NCBI RefSeq assembly: GCF_030272615.1
Contig: NC_081406.1
Coordinates: 168,414,361 to 168,478,360 of the forward strand
Source of the DNA: Cryptomeria japonica
Taxonomy: Eukaryota; Streptophyta; Pinopsida; Cupressales; Cupressaceae
DNA length: 64,000 bases
Direction: 5' to 3'
Below are positions 22,017-33,835 of this stretch, one piece after another. The notes under the pieces are model-generated. The model searched no databases and had not been told where the DNA came from. It saw only the letters and a program-made list of their open reading frames with translations. The position numbers and the translations under genes were made by a program. Every line of letters begins with the position of its first letter. Position 1 is the stretch's first letter.

Positions 22017-22884
22017 TTCTCATTCAGGTAACTGAAGAGAACGTCTGCTAGACATTTGGCGCCATCGTTGAAGGAATACTGAGAATAATTCACTTGGTTT
22101 TTGTTTGGTATTGCACAGATCAGCCATGGTGATGTCGCGTTCAATATTATAAGAGTAATGAGATAGGAACTTCTGGATGAGTTCCTCAAATGTTCTAATG
22201 CCACCTGGTAGTCGGGAAAACCATGATGTGGTTGTTCCTCCCAAGCTTTGGGGAAAAAGGTGCATTAGGTAGGTGTCTTCATATGCCACTTCGAGACAAG
22301 TGGAATGAAATTCTCTGACATGATCATGAGGATCTCCCTTTCCTCTATATTTTTTGAATTTTGGTGTTTTGAACCCGCGTGGAAAGGGTGGCATATAAAG
22401 ATTCCTATCAAACGGATAGGGACAGATGTCGTTAAGTGAGAATTGATTAGTATTAACACCACTATGAAGTTGTTGGGCGAGATTCTCGACTTGTTGCTGC
22501 AACAACTCCATTTCATTTGGAGGAGGAGGTGGTGGGTTACCTCGAGGAATGTTATATCTGATGTGATTTCTACCTCTTTCCTCCTCATGGCGACTTTGTC
22601 TTTCTGATGCTTGTCTTAATTGAGCAAGATCAAAGTCAGAGGGGAGTTTGGCTCCTTCTTGAGCGAGTTTTAAGAAGTGAGCATCCGCATTGCTCCTGAG
22701 TATTTCATCAAACAATCTGTTAAAATGAGGGTTATGTTGAACCCTTTCGATTGTTGAAGGAGTGGGAGTACTTGGGTTTGTCATTTATATTGCCTCCAAG
22801 TGCTTCTTGAAATTCATTGAGATTTTCTTCTTCTTCCTCAATTTCTATTTCTCGTTGCCTTGACCGTGATCGGGTTTGAGCCAT
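22017..22884 (-). pseudogene. gag: G1 gag, N-terminus and capsid
   Basis: The start is taken as ATG at 22882-22884 (MAQTRSRSRQRE), matching the G2 start at 36633-36635. Acidic runs follow, then a frameshift near 22780, where G1 lacks two bases that G2 has. Capsid text continues in the frame from 22784: a proline run, PPFPRGFKTPKFKKYRG and HLFPQSLGGTTTSWFSRLPG, typical of the retrotransposon gag family. It ends at a TGA near 22018 that replaces Arg (CGA in G2). Capsid protein assembles the virus-like particle. Confidence 0.88.
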
Positions 22885-25665
22885 TTTGCTTGCAAGTTTT
22901 TTTTGTTGAAGTTGATTGAAGATGATGATGAGTTGTCGATGAAATGAAAGATTGATGGTTGGTAATTTGTGTTGTATGGGGATCTCTAGCACTTTAAGGT
23001 AGATGTAACCGAAATTCCTTCCTTGAATTGCTTGTTTGTTTTGAGGAGTTTGGATGTGATAAGGTGTAGAGAAATCTGAGATGTGTTATAGATTTTGACT
23101 ACCTAGTAATGAGAGGATTCACTCATGAACTAGTTTTAACCTGTGTAGATGTGTCTCTTAGGATGAGCTTATCCTAGATGTAGAAACAATCTAAAAAGTG
23201 ATGTGATGTGTTTGATTCAAGCAATATCTAAAAAAGAATCTTGTGACAAGAACCTCTTAATGTTTTGAGAGTTTTGGGATGGATTTGATAATGGAATAAT
23301 GATGTATGAATGAGATGATGGATGTTTTGTTTTCAACTTCAATAAAAACTTTGTGTTACAAATGGAACAAACTCTACTTCTTCCCTTTCAGGTGTTGGTG
23401 GCACTTCTCAAGCTGTGTTGTAGGTGATACAGATGTTTGGGAAGAAGTTGGGATTAATCTTTCCTCCTTGATTTTTGTGATAACTCAGAGCTCTATATTG
23501 CATAAAAGCTCTGTGGTTCAATGATTTTGAATCAAACTCGTTTGTTTTGCCTTGAAGGTAAAGACGCATGCGAAGTAGAAAGACTATATGTGAGACAAAA
23601 ATTTGTCTATTGAGATAGAAGAATTTCCTCCTTTTGATCAAAGCTTTTGAGCTTAATGGTCTTCTTTTCAAGGTGATATTTTGATGACACTTCTTCTTTC
23701 GCAAGATGTGAAGAATGGTCATAAAATTTGTCTCTTTGTTGTTTGTACTTTGTTTTTGGTATTTTTGTTTGTTTTTGAGAAATGTTGGATGAATACTGTG
23801 TTTTTGGGATTGATTTTCTGACTTTTCCTTGACAAGAAAACAAAGCAAGCACACAAACACAAGAATGTTGCCAAAAAGGCACAAATGAGTATGGGTCGAG
23901 ATCAACCCAATCTTTGGACTTGTTTTTTTTTTTTGACCCTTCCTTTAGATTTATTTTAAGGTGTATTTCCAAAGCCCGAAGTCGGCTCAATTTGCACTAG
24001 GTCTGTAAAACAAACACACTTCAAACACTTTTTATCCCTAAGGTGAAATGGCCAGTTGTGATAAATTTAGCCCACATCTTGATATTTCTTCGACTTTGGT
24101 ACTACATACCTTATGAATCCCGCCGTGGCAGGTAAGGATGTGATATACTAAGTCTTGCACGAGTATAACAAATAGATGATCCCTATGATGGGGGAGTCAC
24201 CACTTTTATCAAGCCACAAGTGACTTTTCAAAAAGCTATGTTTCTACTCAAGGAAATATGTATGGTGAGTATCTTGGGAGCAAAACCATCTATGCTCTTG
24301 CACTAAATTATATCTCAAATATCCTCAATCAATAGAACGAGTGGGCTACTATTTAAAGGTGTTTAGTCATGTTTGATGTTTTTGGACATAAGTTCATTTT
24401 GCAGTGACTCACTTAAGAGCCTTGTAACTGGTGGTGGGGGCCATTTATCCTTTCGGCCAGTTACACTGTAGGAACAGCTATACCCAAGGCTACAGCTTTC
24501 GCTCTCACTTGATTTCTATAGCGGCTCGAAGGATTTACCGCTCGAGGTCGTTCCCAAGAGTATCGATCCCTTGGCAGGCCCCTCTTAAAAAGATAAAATT
24601 TTGAGTGTTACTAACACTTTTCTCTTGCACCTAGGACCACGAGAGCCAAGGGAGAGGATAGTGTGTGTTAGAAGTAGGTCCACTCGACTGACCTTTTGTG
24701 CACAAGCGTGCCAAACACGAAATTCACTTGTTCTTTTTAATCCATCATTGCAAATGTGATCTAACTATTTTGGAGATGTTGCTCCAACAGCCATGGTGTT
24801 CTTTTTAACTTCAAAGGCAATGTGTTTTGTAATCTAGAATTTGGAAATCCTGGTCAACTTAATGAAAAACACGCTTTGCTTGAAATAAAATTTGTTTTTG
24901 CAAAAATCAAAACAAGTGGATTGTTCTTTTTACTTGCCCAAAATTGAAGTGTGGCTTGTGATTTTTAGTTCCGAATTGATGCAAGGAAATCAAATTTGTG
25001 TTGTTGATTTTAAGCACCAAAAGAAAATGAGTCCTAACTAGAAAACAATGATTTTTTTTTTTTTGTTTTGTAGTTTTATGCAAGAAAAGAACTTTGTGTG
25101 TTGATTTTAAGCACCAATAGAAAGATGAATCCTAACTAGAAAACAATGAAATTTTTTTTTTTGTTTTGTGTTTTTCAAGTTCTTTTTAAGCACTAAAGGA
25201 CAAATTTGTGATTTTTATAGTGAGTTGTTAACCTGCATGAACAAAAACAAGTTAGTAAAATTGGTTTTCAAGGGGGGCTTCCACAAGCCTAAAATGTTCA
25301 ATTTTTCGGTTACAAGTCAACTTGGACGACACTCTGTCGCAATAGCGCTAGTCTATTTTTTTACATAAGCGCTAATTTATACAAAAGCGCTAGTCTGTGT
25401 TGAGCAGAAGCGCTAATTTAAACAGTGGTGCTAAAAAAGCAGAAATTATAGAAAGGCAGAAGTGCTAGACTTTTCCCAATAGCGCTAGAAGAATCCCAGA
25501 AGTGCTTAAACAGTTTCAAAAGCGCCGAAACTTTTACAATAGCGCTATTGTAGGGACAATAGCGCTGAAAGAAAAAGTATCGGTAGCGCTAGAACGTGTT
25601 CAATAGCACCGAAGAGCGACCTGTGTGGCACTTTCAACAAGCAAAATATGTTAGTTAACAAAAAA
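22885..25665 (-). other. G1 leader between PBS and gag
   Basis: About 2.8 kb transcribed leader. It holds the iteron array (25339-25620), T-rich tracts near 25050 and 25150, and an inverted repeat GTAACTGG (24424-24431) / CCAGTTAC (24457-24464) in a GC-balanced block. An open frame of 165 codons on the - strand (23905-23408) has a counterpart of 176 codons in G2 (37614-37084). That frame has a hydrophobic start (ILVFVCLLCFLV) and is otherwise basic; I do not recognise it, and its conservation may only reflect the recent common origin of G1 and G2. Confidence 0.6.
25339..25620 (-). repeat. TAGCGCTWTTG iteron array in the gag-pol leader
   Basis: About 14 copies of CAAWAGCGCTA on the + strand, i.e. 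TAGCGCTWTTG read along the gag-pol transcript, with variants such as AGTGCT and AGCACC. It begins about 45 bases after the PBS. The same consensus in the same orientation relative to transcription fills the intron of the antisense PMD gene. Confidence 0.85.
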
Positions 25666-25706
25666 AGATCAGAAGGTTGCGTGCTCGATTCACGTCGGGT
25701 TCACCA
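25666..25706 (-). other. G1 primer binding site, extended match to tRNA-Trp
   Basis: On the - strand TGGTGAACCCGACGTGAA follows the LTR end after two bases. It is complementary to the 3' end of plant tRNA-Trp as I remember it. On the + strand the match continues to 25666, about 41 bases, covering the tRNA 3' half from the anticodon loop to CCA with one apparent mismatch (CTCGA for TTCGA in the T loop). A normal PBS is about 18 bases. Confidence 0.85.
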
Positions 25707-25708
25707 AA

Positions 25709-27145
25709 TGATGCCCTCCAAAATGGCACAAGGTTAGTCTATGATCAAAGAACACAAAACATTAGTGTTAATCAATCTAAAACTAATCTATGAAGGCATA
25801 CCAAAAGAGACACTAAAAAGCATGCTAATATATTTAATAAGTAAAACAAAGATTATGAGGCATCTCCAACTGCCTCTTAACATACTCTTAGTTCCTTCTC
25901 CCTTGTTCCTCTCCTCTCCAAGTTCCAAAATAGTGTAGCTCTCAGCAGCTTTTTGCACTATGGATGCTTATGGAGGATTGAGATTGTAGTATAGCTCCAA
26001 ATATGAAATAAAAAGCTAATACTAATCTATTGATGCTAAAATGATTGATTTTACTAAAAAGACAAGATTTTAGTTATGCTATGCTAAATGCTCTCTAAAA
26101 TGTCTATAGTCTAAATGCATACAAGTTTTCAGGATCTGGATTATGAAGGAATGGGCTCTATTTATAGGAAAAATGGAGCAATGAATGGCCAGGATTGAAA
26201 GGTTTAATCAAGGGTCCAGCTTGAAAGTTGGGGATCCATGTGCTCAATTGACACCAATGAAATGGTGACAAATGTCAACATAGGGTTGGGTTGAAAGAAG
26301 AGGTTGGAGGCATTAAAGGCCTGAGAAGACCTCATGGTTATCTAAAGGCTAAGGGTCAAGCCTAAATTAAGATTATCCACTGGATTAAGAGTTAATCCAA
26401 GGATAAACCTTTGTGCAAATGATTAAGAGATAATCATGGTCAAAGTATTAAAGGCTTGATGAGACCCTTGGGTTGGGTAGAGGTTGAGTCAAAATAAATG
26501 TTTTAACCATGTGGAAGGGTTTGGGTTAACCATTAATGGTTTTTGGAGACTTTGGGGATTAAGTGGTTGAAAGTTGGAAGCCTTCAATGGTTATCAAAGA
26601 CTTTGAGGAATTAAGTGGTTGAAGGTTGAAAGCCTTTAATGGTTATCAAAGACTTTTAGACTTTGAGAAGTGACTCCATTTTGCTTAGGAATGTGACAAT
26701 AATTAGGGGATGGATTAGGCTAATTAGGAAGGGGTTGGAAGAATCTAGAAGGGGATTAGATTTTTGCAAGTGGATTTGGTGGGTGAGGGAAAATAGGATC
26801 TTATTAAAAATAAAAATTCATTTATTTTAATAAATGTGTGCAAGTTGCATTTGTAGGAAAATGCAAGTGGGGTGGGGATAATGATTTAAATAAATTTTTT
26901 ATTTAATTTATTTAAAAGAGGAAAAGGGGATTTTAATTAAATAAATAGATTTTATTTATTTAATTGATTGAAATTTGATTTAATGAATTAATTAAAATAA
27001 ATTGAATAATTTATTTAATTAATAAAAGAATGTTTGGGGATGAATTAATTAAATATTAATTTAATTAATTGATGGCTAGTGGATTTTTAATCAAATAAAT
27101 ACGAAATATTCATTTAATCAAAATGGATAGATTTATGTGACTACA
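25709..27145 (-). repeat. G1 5' LTR (type A)
   Basis: Direct repeat of 8406-9851, about 98.5% identical by hand count. The TATA box on the - strand (TATTTATA at 26159-26166) places U3 at about 27145-26135 and R/U5 at about 26135-25709. It is bounded by the PBS on the left and CTAAC on the right. Confidence 0.92.
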
Positions 27146-28390
27146 CTAACTTATGACCATTTATGAACAATGATATGGAAAAGGGTTCAGGTTTTTGACT
27201 CAAGGGTAGAAAAAGAATCATCTGTTTGGAGAGCAGTTATTTCAGGCACCTTTTCATAAGCAACAGGGTGAACTGATTCATCACTATGTGTAGGCAATGT
27301 GGCATTTACTGACTGTTGTGTTCCATTAGCTTGTAGTACATTATTTTCTTTTACAAACTGAACGAGCCTATCTAGCTCTTTGGGGTTTAGCTTAAGGTAC
27401 TAGGCAGGTGTAATTTGAATTTGACAAGATTTTCAAAATTCTACAATATGAAATGAACTTTCCTTTTCAACAGACCTTAACAATGGAGACTCTTGCAATT
27501 TTTAATCATTGTTATGGAATTTTGAAATAATCTCCTTAGCTTTGAAATTCATAGTAGAAGATGAAGAGGCACCTTGAGGTTTCACATTTTATTGATTTCT
27601 TGTGAGCACAACACATGAAGGAACTTCTAAAGTAACCAAAATATCACCCCCTCTTTCTAAATCTGACTTGTACTCTAGGAAGTGGATTTCGGAGTCTCTA
27701 TATTTCTTTAAAGATTCTTCTTCACTCCACTCATTTGGGGTATCTTTAAAGCTCATCAATTATGCATAACGCACCATCTCAAGATAGGAACTACCCTCAT
27801 GTTCATCAGTGAGATGAAAAACACACATACTCCCTTTAGGTGGCGGTGCCTCAATTGCCAATCTCTTTTGAGCAGGGGGTAATTGCAAAGTCTTATTCCC
27901 AAAGCCTAAAGACTGATTTGTATTTATTCTAGGTACATCTTGATAGGGAGATGAGTATGATGTTCTGGCTTTAGGTAATTGTCTTTTAAGGGTAATCACA
28001 TCATTCATCAATCTCTGGATCACAGGGTTAGAAGAAGTAGAAGGTTGGGCAATGGGAGTCTATACTTCTCTTTTCCATTTACCTGCTATGATTAAATCAT
28101 CTGCCAACTCAATGGCAAGAGTTTTGGCAACACTTAAATCTGCAACTCTTTTCCTGTGGATCAGGAAACCTATTTCTAAAGGCATAAAATTTATAAAAAT
28201 ACACTTCAGATTATCATCTGAGGGTTTTTGATTGACTAGAATTTTATGCACTATTTTATCAAATGTTGCTACAAAGTCCCTCATTGATTCCATAATCTCT
28301 TTCTTTAACTAGGCCAATTGAGCCAAGAGAGAGTGTTCATATTCAGCCACTTTGAATCTTGCCTCAAACCTAGTTTTTAAATCCAGCCAA
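27146..28390 (-). pseudogene. gag: Element H gag (C-terminal half), first copy
   Basis: Runs right to left from capsid (ESMRDFVATFDKIVHK, near 28290) through LPLEIGFLIHRKRV-like text to the gag-protease spacer (VRYA near 27760, VVLTRNQ near 27600). It stops at the G1 insertion; the following protease codons are at 8367-8405. It is a near copy of 41078-42308, about 2% different by hand count. The right end is abrupt: at 28389-28391 the sequence switches from H to G2 with three shared bases (AAT). Confidence 0.85.
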
Positions 28391-29304
28391 TATGGATCCT
28401 TGGTAATAGTTCATGCTCATATGGTCGAGGTATACGTTGTAGTTAGCAAGCCGTAGTGATCTATGACTACATTTTGCATAAGATCACGTAGCTTGGTGAA
28501 CTTCCCACATAGACACCATTAGTACATGCCCCAGAACTTCATCGGAAATAATGCGCAAACGATACAAAACAATGCTGCAAGATCCTAATACAGATAAACG
28601 AACGATTGTACTCACAAATCAACCAAGTATTTGATAGCTTAACATAATTTTCTTGTCAAAGAAAACGTCACTGTTGTCTTTGTTTTGGTAAGGAAGGATG
28701 CATCCTTGTTGAAGACAGTTTGATTGTTTGATGTTGATTGTGTGGTTGATTGGTAAATGGTCATTGTGTGAGTAGTTTGTCAATGTTTATTTTGGTATCT
28801 GCATGGATGGGTATGTACAAGGTGTTGCCATGTTTTTGTGTGATTTTTCAATGGTTTTGTCGATGTTTTTGGATTTTGAATTGTTTTGAATGTTTTTGGT
28901 ATTTTTGCGAGATATTTTTGAATGTTTTTGTCAATGAATCACCAGTAATGTAGAATCCACTTCCATCATCTAGATTTTTTAAGGGTATTGCCCCCAAGTG
29001 TAGACATGACTATGAAAAAGTGGGATGCAAGATGCATGAAGTACTATCTTTGATTATAGATCAAATAACAAGCCATGGTTTGGATGGATGGATGTGTGTA
29101 TGTATGAATGTGATCACAACAAGCCTGAAAGATACTGGAGCCATTGTCTTTACAAGTGGCGCCTGTTTGCCAGGTTTTCACCATCCTACTTACCCAAGGT
29201 GCCACCGGAGTGGTTGTTCACCATTTGGATGCATGATTTTTCTTTACTTTTTTGAATGTTTTTGTATTTCTTTAGGACATTTTTCTGAATGTTTTTGGTA
29301 TTTT
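28391..29304 (-). other. G2 3' non-coding region
   Basis: No gene. Aligns with G1 14594-15600, including the GCGCCTGTTTGCCAGG block; the 30-bp repeat is contracted to fewer units. Confidence 0.65.
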
Positions 29305-32300
29305 CTAGTATGCAAGGGAGCCTAATGCTTTGTTCAGCTTAGGTATAAAACCGTTCGAGGTGCATGCTGTTAATTGGATCTGCGAGTGGTTCTCCTTCTG
29401 AAGTAGCCAACTGATATGCCCGGGACCCGAATACAGTAGTGACAACATATGGGCCCAGCCAGTTTGATTCAAACTTGCCCTGATGTTCTTTGTTTGGTTG
29501 GTTGCGAGGATTCTCTCAGAGAACAAGATCACCTACCTCAAATGTACAAGATCTAACTCGGTGATTGTAGCTTCTGCTCATGCGGTGCTGATAGGCTTTG
29601 AGATGGTTGTATGCAGCTTGTCGCTTCTCATCTAGTAACTCTAAGTCCTGAAGAAGGGATACTTTGTAGGCTTCATCATCTATTGGATTATGCAAGGAAA
29701 CTCGTAGTGATGGTATCTCCACCTCAATAGGTAAGATAGCTTCGGCACCATAGACCAATGAATAAGGAGTTGCGCCTGTAGGGGTCTGAATGCTAGTTCG
29801 ATATGCCCATAGTGCTGGATTTAGTTGAACATGCCAATCACGGCCGGCATCATTGACTCTCTTCTTTAGGATTCTTAATATGTTTTTATTAGATGCTTCA
29901 GCCTGACCATTTCCTTGTGGGTAATAGGGGGTGGAAAAGCGATGTTGGATGTGAAATTTCTCACAAAGTTCATGGACATCTTGATTTTTGAAAGGAAGAC
30001 CATTATCTGTGATGATGGACATGGGTACACCATACCGGCAGATGATGTAGTTGAGGATGAATGAGGCGATCTACTTGCCAGTGACTTGGGTAAGTGGAAC
30101 AGCTTTGATCCACTTTGTGAAATATTCGGTGGTGGTAATAATGAATTTATGGCCATTGGATGAAGATGGATGAATCTTACCCACAAGGTCAAGGCCCCAT
30201 TGACAGAAAGGCCATGGTGTTGTGATTGGTTGCAGTTCCTAGGCTAGTGCATGTATTAGGTCGCCATTAACTTGACATTTCTTGCATTTTTTGACAAAGT
30301 AGTAGGAATCCTTTTCCATAGATAGCCAATAATATCTAGCTCGCATGAGTTTCTTGGCTAGTGACGGGCCACTTGAGTGAGTCCTGCAAATTCCTTCATG
30401 TACCTCTTCCAAAGCCTTTGTTATCTCATCTTGTTCTAGACATCGAAGGAGAGTACCATCAAGACCACGTCAGTATAGGGTTTCGGTAATAATGGTATAT
30501 CGAGCAGTTTGGTGAATGAAGGTTTTACGTTGGTTGTTCGATTGGTTGGGAGGAAGGGTGTGATCGTGGAGGTAGGTGTAGAATTCACCGTACCATGGGG
30601 ATTCAGAACCGACAAGGTGACATATCATTTCAGATTCAGGGATATCATAAGCGGGAATCCAAAGCTGTTCTACCAAGAACTTGTAGTGTGTTGAATTTTG
30701 TGGAAGATCTAGGAGAGATGCGATGGTAGCCATAGCGTCAGCAGCTCAATTTTGATCTCTTGGTATCTGCTCAAAAGTGATAGTAGTAAATGATGTCTTT
30801 AGAGTGTCCACCATTTGCTTATATGGCATGAGTTTATCATCTTTGGTCTGATATTCATTTGTTGCTTGTCGAATGACCAGTTGGGAGTCACCATATACTT
30901 GTAGTTCTTGTAATTTCCATTGTACGACTAGCCTAAGTCCTATGATCAAGGCCTCATACTCTACTATTTTGTTGGTGCATGGAAATGTGAGCCTGTAAGA
31001 CTTCGGGATGCTATCACCTTGAGGTGTGATAAACAAAATGCCTGCCCCCGAGCCATGTCTAGTGTATGAACCATCAAAGTATAGTTTCCATGGTTGTGTT
31101 GTTGTGATCATGAACATCTCTTCATCTAGAAAATTGAAAATGAGAGGATGATCGCCTATGAGTGGTGCATCGGCCAACTGATCTGCAATAACCTGCCCTT
31201 TGATAGCTTTACGGTCTACATACTCGATGTCAAATTCACTTAGAATCATCACCCATTTGGCCAAGCGGCCTGTCAATGCTGCTTTGCTGAGTAAATACTT
31301 GAGTGGATCAATCTTTGCAATGAGTTGTACCTTGTGTGTTAACAGATAGTGCCTCAGTTTAGTGGCTGCTAAGATTATTTGCTAGGCAAGCTCGCTCAAT
31401 AGGTGTATAATTGAGTTCATAGCCCACGAGTGTGCGAGAGATGTAGTAAACATCACACTCTTTTCCTTCTACATTATGTTGTGCCAATAGTACACCCAAT
31501 GCTGTACTTGTTGCTAAGATATAGAGTAACAACGGTCTACTTGGATCTGGTGGCATTAGCAATGGTGGATTCATGAGATAGTCTTTAAGCATCTGAAATT
31601 CTTGCTGGCATCGGGCATCCCACTGAAAGCGGATGTTCTTGTGTAGCAGGTGTGTAAATGGGTGACACTTATCAGCCAGTTGTGTAATGAATCTTCAGAT
31701 GGCTTGAAGTCATCCTTGTAATGTCCTTAGCTGACTGATATTCTTTGGAGGTGGCATGTCCATGATTGCCTTAACCTTTGCTGGATCGACCTCAATGCCT
31801 TTGCTTGAGACAATGTATCCTAGAAGTTTCCCGAAGGTTACTCCAAAGACACATTTCTTTGGGTCGAGTCGAACATGATATTGTTCCAGTCTATCAAAGA
31901 TTCTCTCTAATATGTCCAAAAGACCTTCTCTAGTGACTGATTTTGCTAATAAGTCATCAACATAATCTTCCATTATGGTATGCATCATATCATGAAAGAT
32001 AGTAATCATTGCTCATTGATAGGTCGCTCCTGCATTCTTTAGACTGAAGGGCATTACATTTCAGCAATATGTGCCCCATGGACATGTGAAGGCTGTCTTA
32101 TGTTGGTCCTCTGGTGCAATCTTTATTTGATTTTATCTTGAAAAACCATCCATGAGTGAAAGCATGGCATGTCCTGCTGTTAGATCCACTATGATGTCGA
32201 TATTTGGTAGGGGGAAGTCATCCTTAGGACATGCCTTATTCAGATCTCTGAAGTCAGTACAAATGCGGATGCCCCCTTTTGGTTTGCTGACAAGAACAAT

Positions 32301-33835
32301 GTTGGATATCCATTCTACATAATCAATTGGTCTAATGAAACCAACATCTAGGAGTTTCTTGAGTTCTGTTTTGACTAGTACTTCAATTTGAGGATGCATC
32401 TTACGAAGCTTCTTCTTGACAAGTTTGGCTCCTTCTGCGACAGTGAGGTGATGCATGACTAAATCAGGATCAAGCCTAGGCATGTCTGCATATGACCATG
32501 CAAAGTTGATTTGACGCTTCTGGAAGAACTCTATAAACTTAGGTTGTTCCTCTGGAGTGAGAAGAGATGCTAGATGTATGAGATGAGGATTTTCAGGAGT
32601 CCCCACATTGTATTCTTTGGTTTCCTCGATGAGAATCATTGATCGTTCCTATTGTGCATTAGCAGGGAGAATGTCAAACCCTTCATCCTCAAGTGCCTCA
32701 GAGAGGTTTTCACCATTGGATACGCTCTTTCTTTTTACTTTCGTTGGATCAAACAGTACCACAGTGTGGTTTTCACTAGAAGATCCATGTTTTATTGTTA
32801 TATTTTTGCAGCTGAAAGGTTTGGCATCCGCCTTGAAGTATGCTGCACTATTAAGTTCAATGGAAAATCCAGCTTTGTGATCCCCGCTTGGTAGGTTATC
32901 CCTTAATTCCAAAAAGTCAATGATGGCCTCATCGTTTTGGAAGAGGTCAAGACATGGGGGATTTGGTTGGTTCCATTCGATGAGTTCAGGGTGGATAATG
33001 GGCATTACTTCATCGATTAGGTTAAGTGCGTTAGATGTATCAGTGAGGGTTAAGACGTTATGGTGAAGGTCGTTGATGGTACTCTCACTGTCAGAATCAG
33101 ACGTAGGATGAGACGTAGGGTCTGTGGAAGATGTTTCCAGTTCAAGAACCCAAGTGGTCTTTATCTGTGCTTCTCCATAAATAGGGATGTCTTTGCGTGG
33201 TGGAGGTAGTGGTGCATCTTCCTTATCTGAAGTGTTAAGCTGTACAGAATCAAATTCCCACTCATGTGAGTCGGTCTCTGAGTCACTTTCCAACATCCAA
33301 TTACTATACCATACTGGGATGTCTTTTGAGTTAAATACTGCTGGTGTGATTGGTTGATGTACCTTTGTAGTGATTGGTGTTGCAGGAAGATCGATGGGGA
33401 TCAAGGAATCTGGTACATGGAGTATCGGTAATATTGACTCAATGGCTTCTATTGGAACTGCTAGTGCCATAGATGCTGCTACGGGTTCTAATACAGTTGC
33501 TGCTACTAATGGTGCTACTGATGGGATTACTGGTTTGATTGGTGGGATGATTGGCATTGGTGATAGTTGTGTTGGGGTTTTGAGCCTCGATGGGGTAGTT
33601 GGGATGGTGGTTGATGGTGCCTTGATTATAAAAGGTGTCCTCTTTGCAGTAGGTGGACAAAATGGTTTGTTGGGTTTTCCTTTGAATCTGAGCTTAGGAA
33701 AGATCTCTTTTTCAAAGCCTAGGCCTGTGTTACCTTTGGGCTTTAATTCCTGCAGCAGAGGTTCATGTCGTCCTTGTTTGCAATATCCTAAAGCACTCTG
33801 ACCATCATACCCCATTCTTTGCATAATGAGGAGAC
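29305..33835 (-). pseudogene. pol: G2 pol: G-patch region, RT, two RNase H domains, integrase, broken
   Basis: Right to left: G-patch (MQRMGYDGQSALGY at 33824), Pro-rich linker and acidic linker to 32649. RT comes in two frames (32639-32133 and 32009-31710), with YVDD at about 31965-31954. Ty3-type RNase H pieces lie at 31592-31359, archaeal-type RNase H at 31276-30746 (YFDGSYTRHGSGAG, VEYEAL, GDSQLV) and the integrase finger region at 30733-30300. The integrase core is at 30190-29516 (TDNGLPFKNQDV, GQAEASNK), with its C-terminus to 29305. The integrase core keeps the Gln codons that are stops in G1. At least four frame changes and several stops make it inactive. Confidence 0.88.

Larger units (their letters stand above)
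8406..27145 (-). mobile_element. G1: complete Tat-type Ty3/gypsy LTR retrotransposon with an antisense PMD gene
   Basis: An 18.74 kb element bounded by direct LTR repeats (1446 and 1437 bp), transcribed leftwards. From the 5' end on the - strand: 5' LTR, PBS for tRNA-Trp, long leader, gag, protease, G-patch region, RT, RNase H, second RNase H of archaeal type, integrase, 3' non-coding region, an oppositely oriented PMD gene, PPT, 3' LTR. Two RNase H domains place it in the Tat lineage. The 5-bp duplication is TTAAT at 8401-8405 and CTAAC at 27146-27150; the empty site at 41074-41078 is TTAAC, so each flank carries one later change. About 20 differences between the LTRs plus one 9-bp indel imply a fairly recent insertion. 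Confidence 0.92.

Noticed and set aside
25666-25706. Partial tRNA-Trp gene
   Set aside because: Only the 3' half matches, it ends with CCA (not encoded in plant nuclear tRNA genes), and it lies exactly at the LTR-PBS junction. It is the primer binding site.
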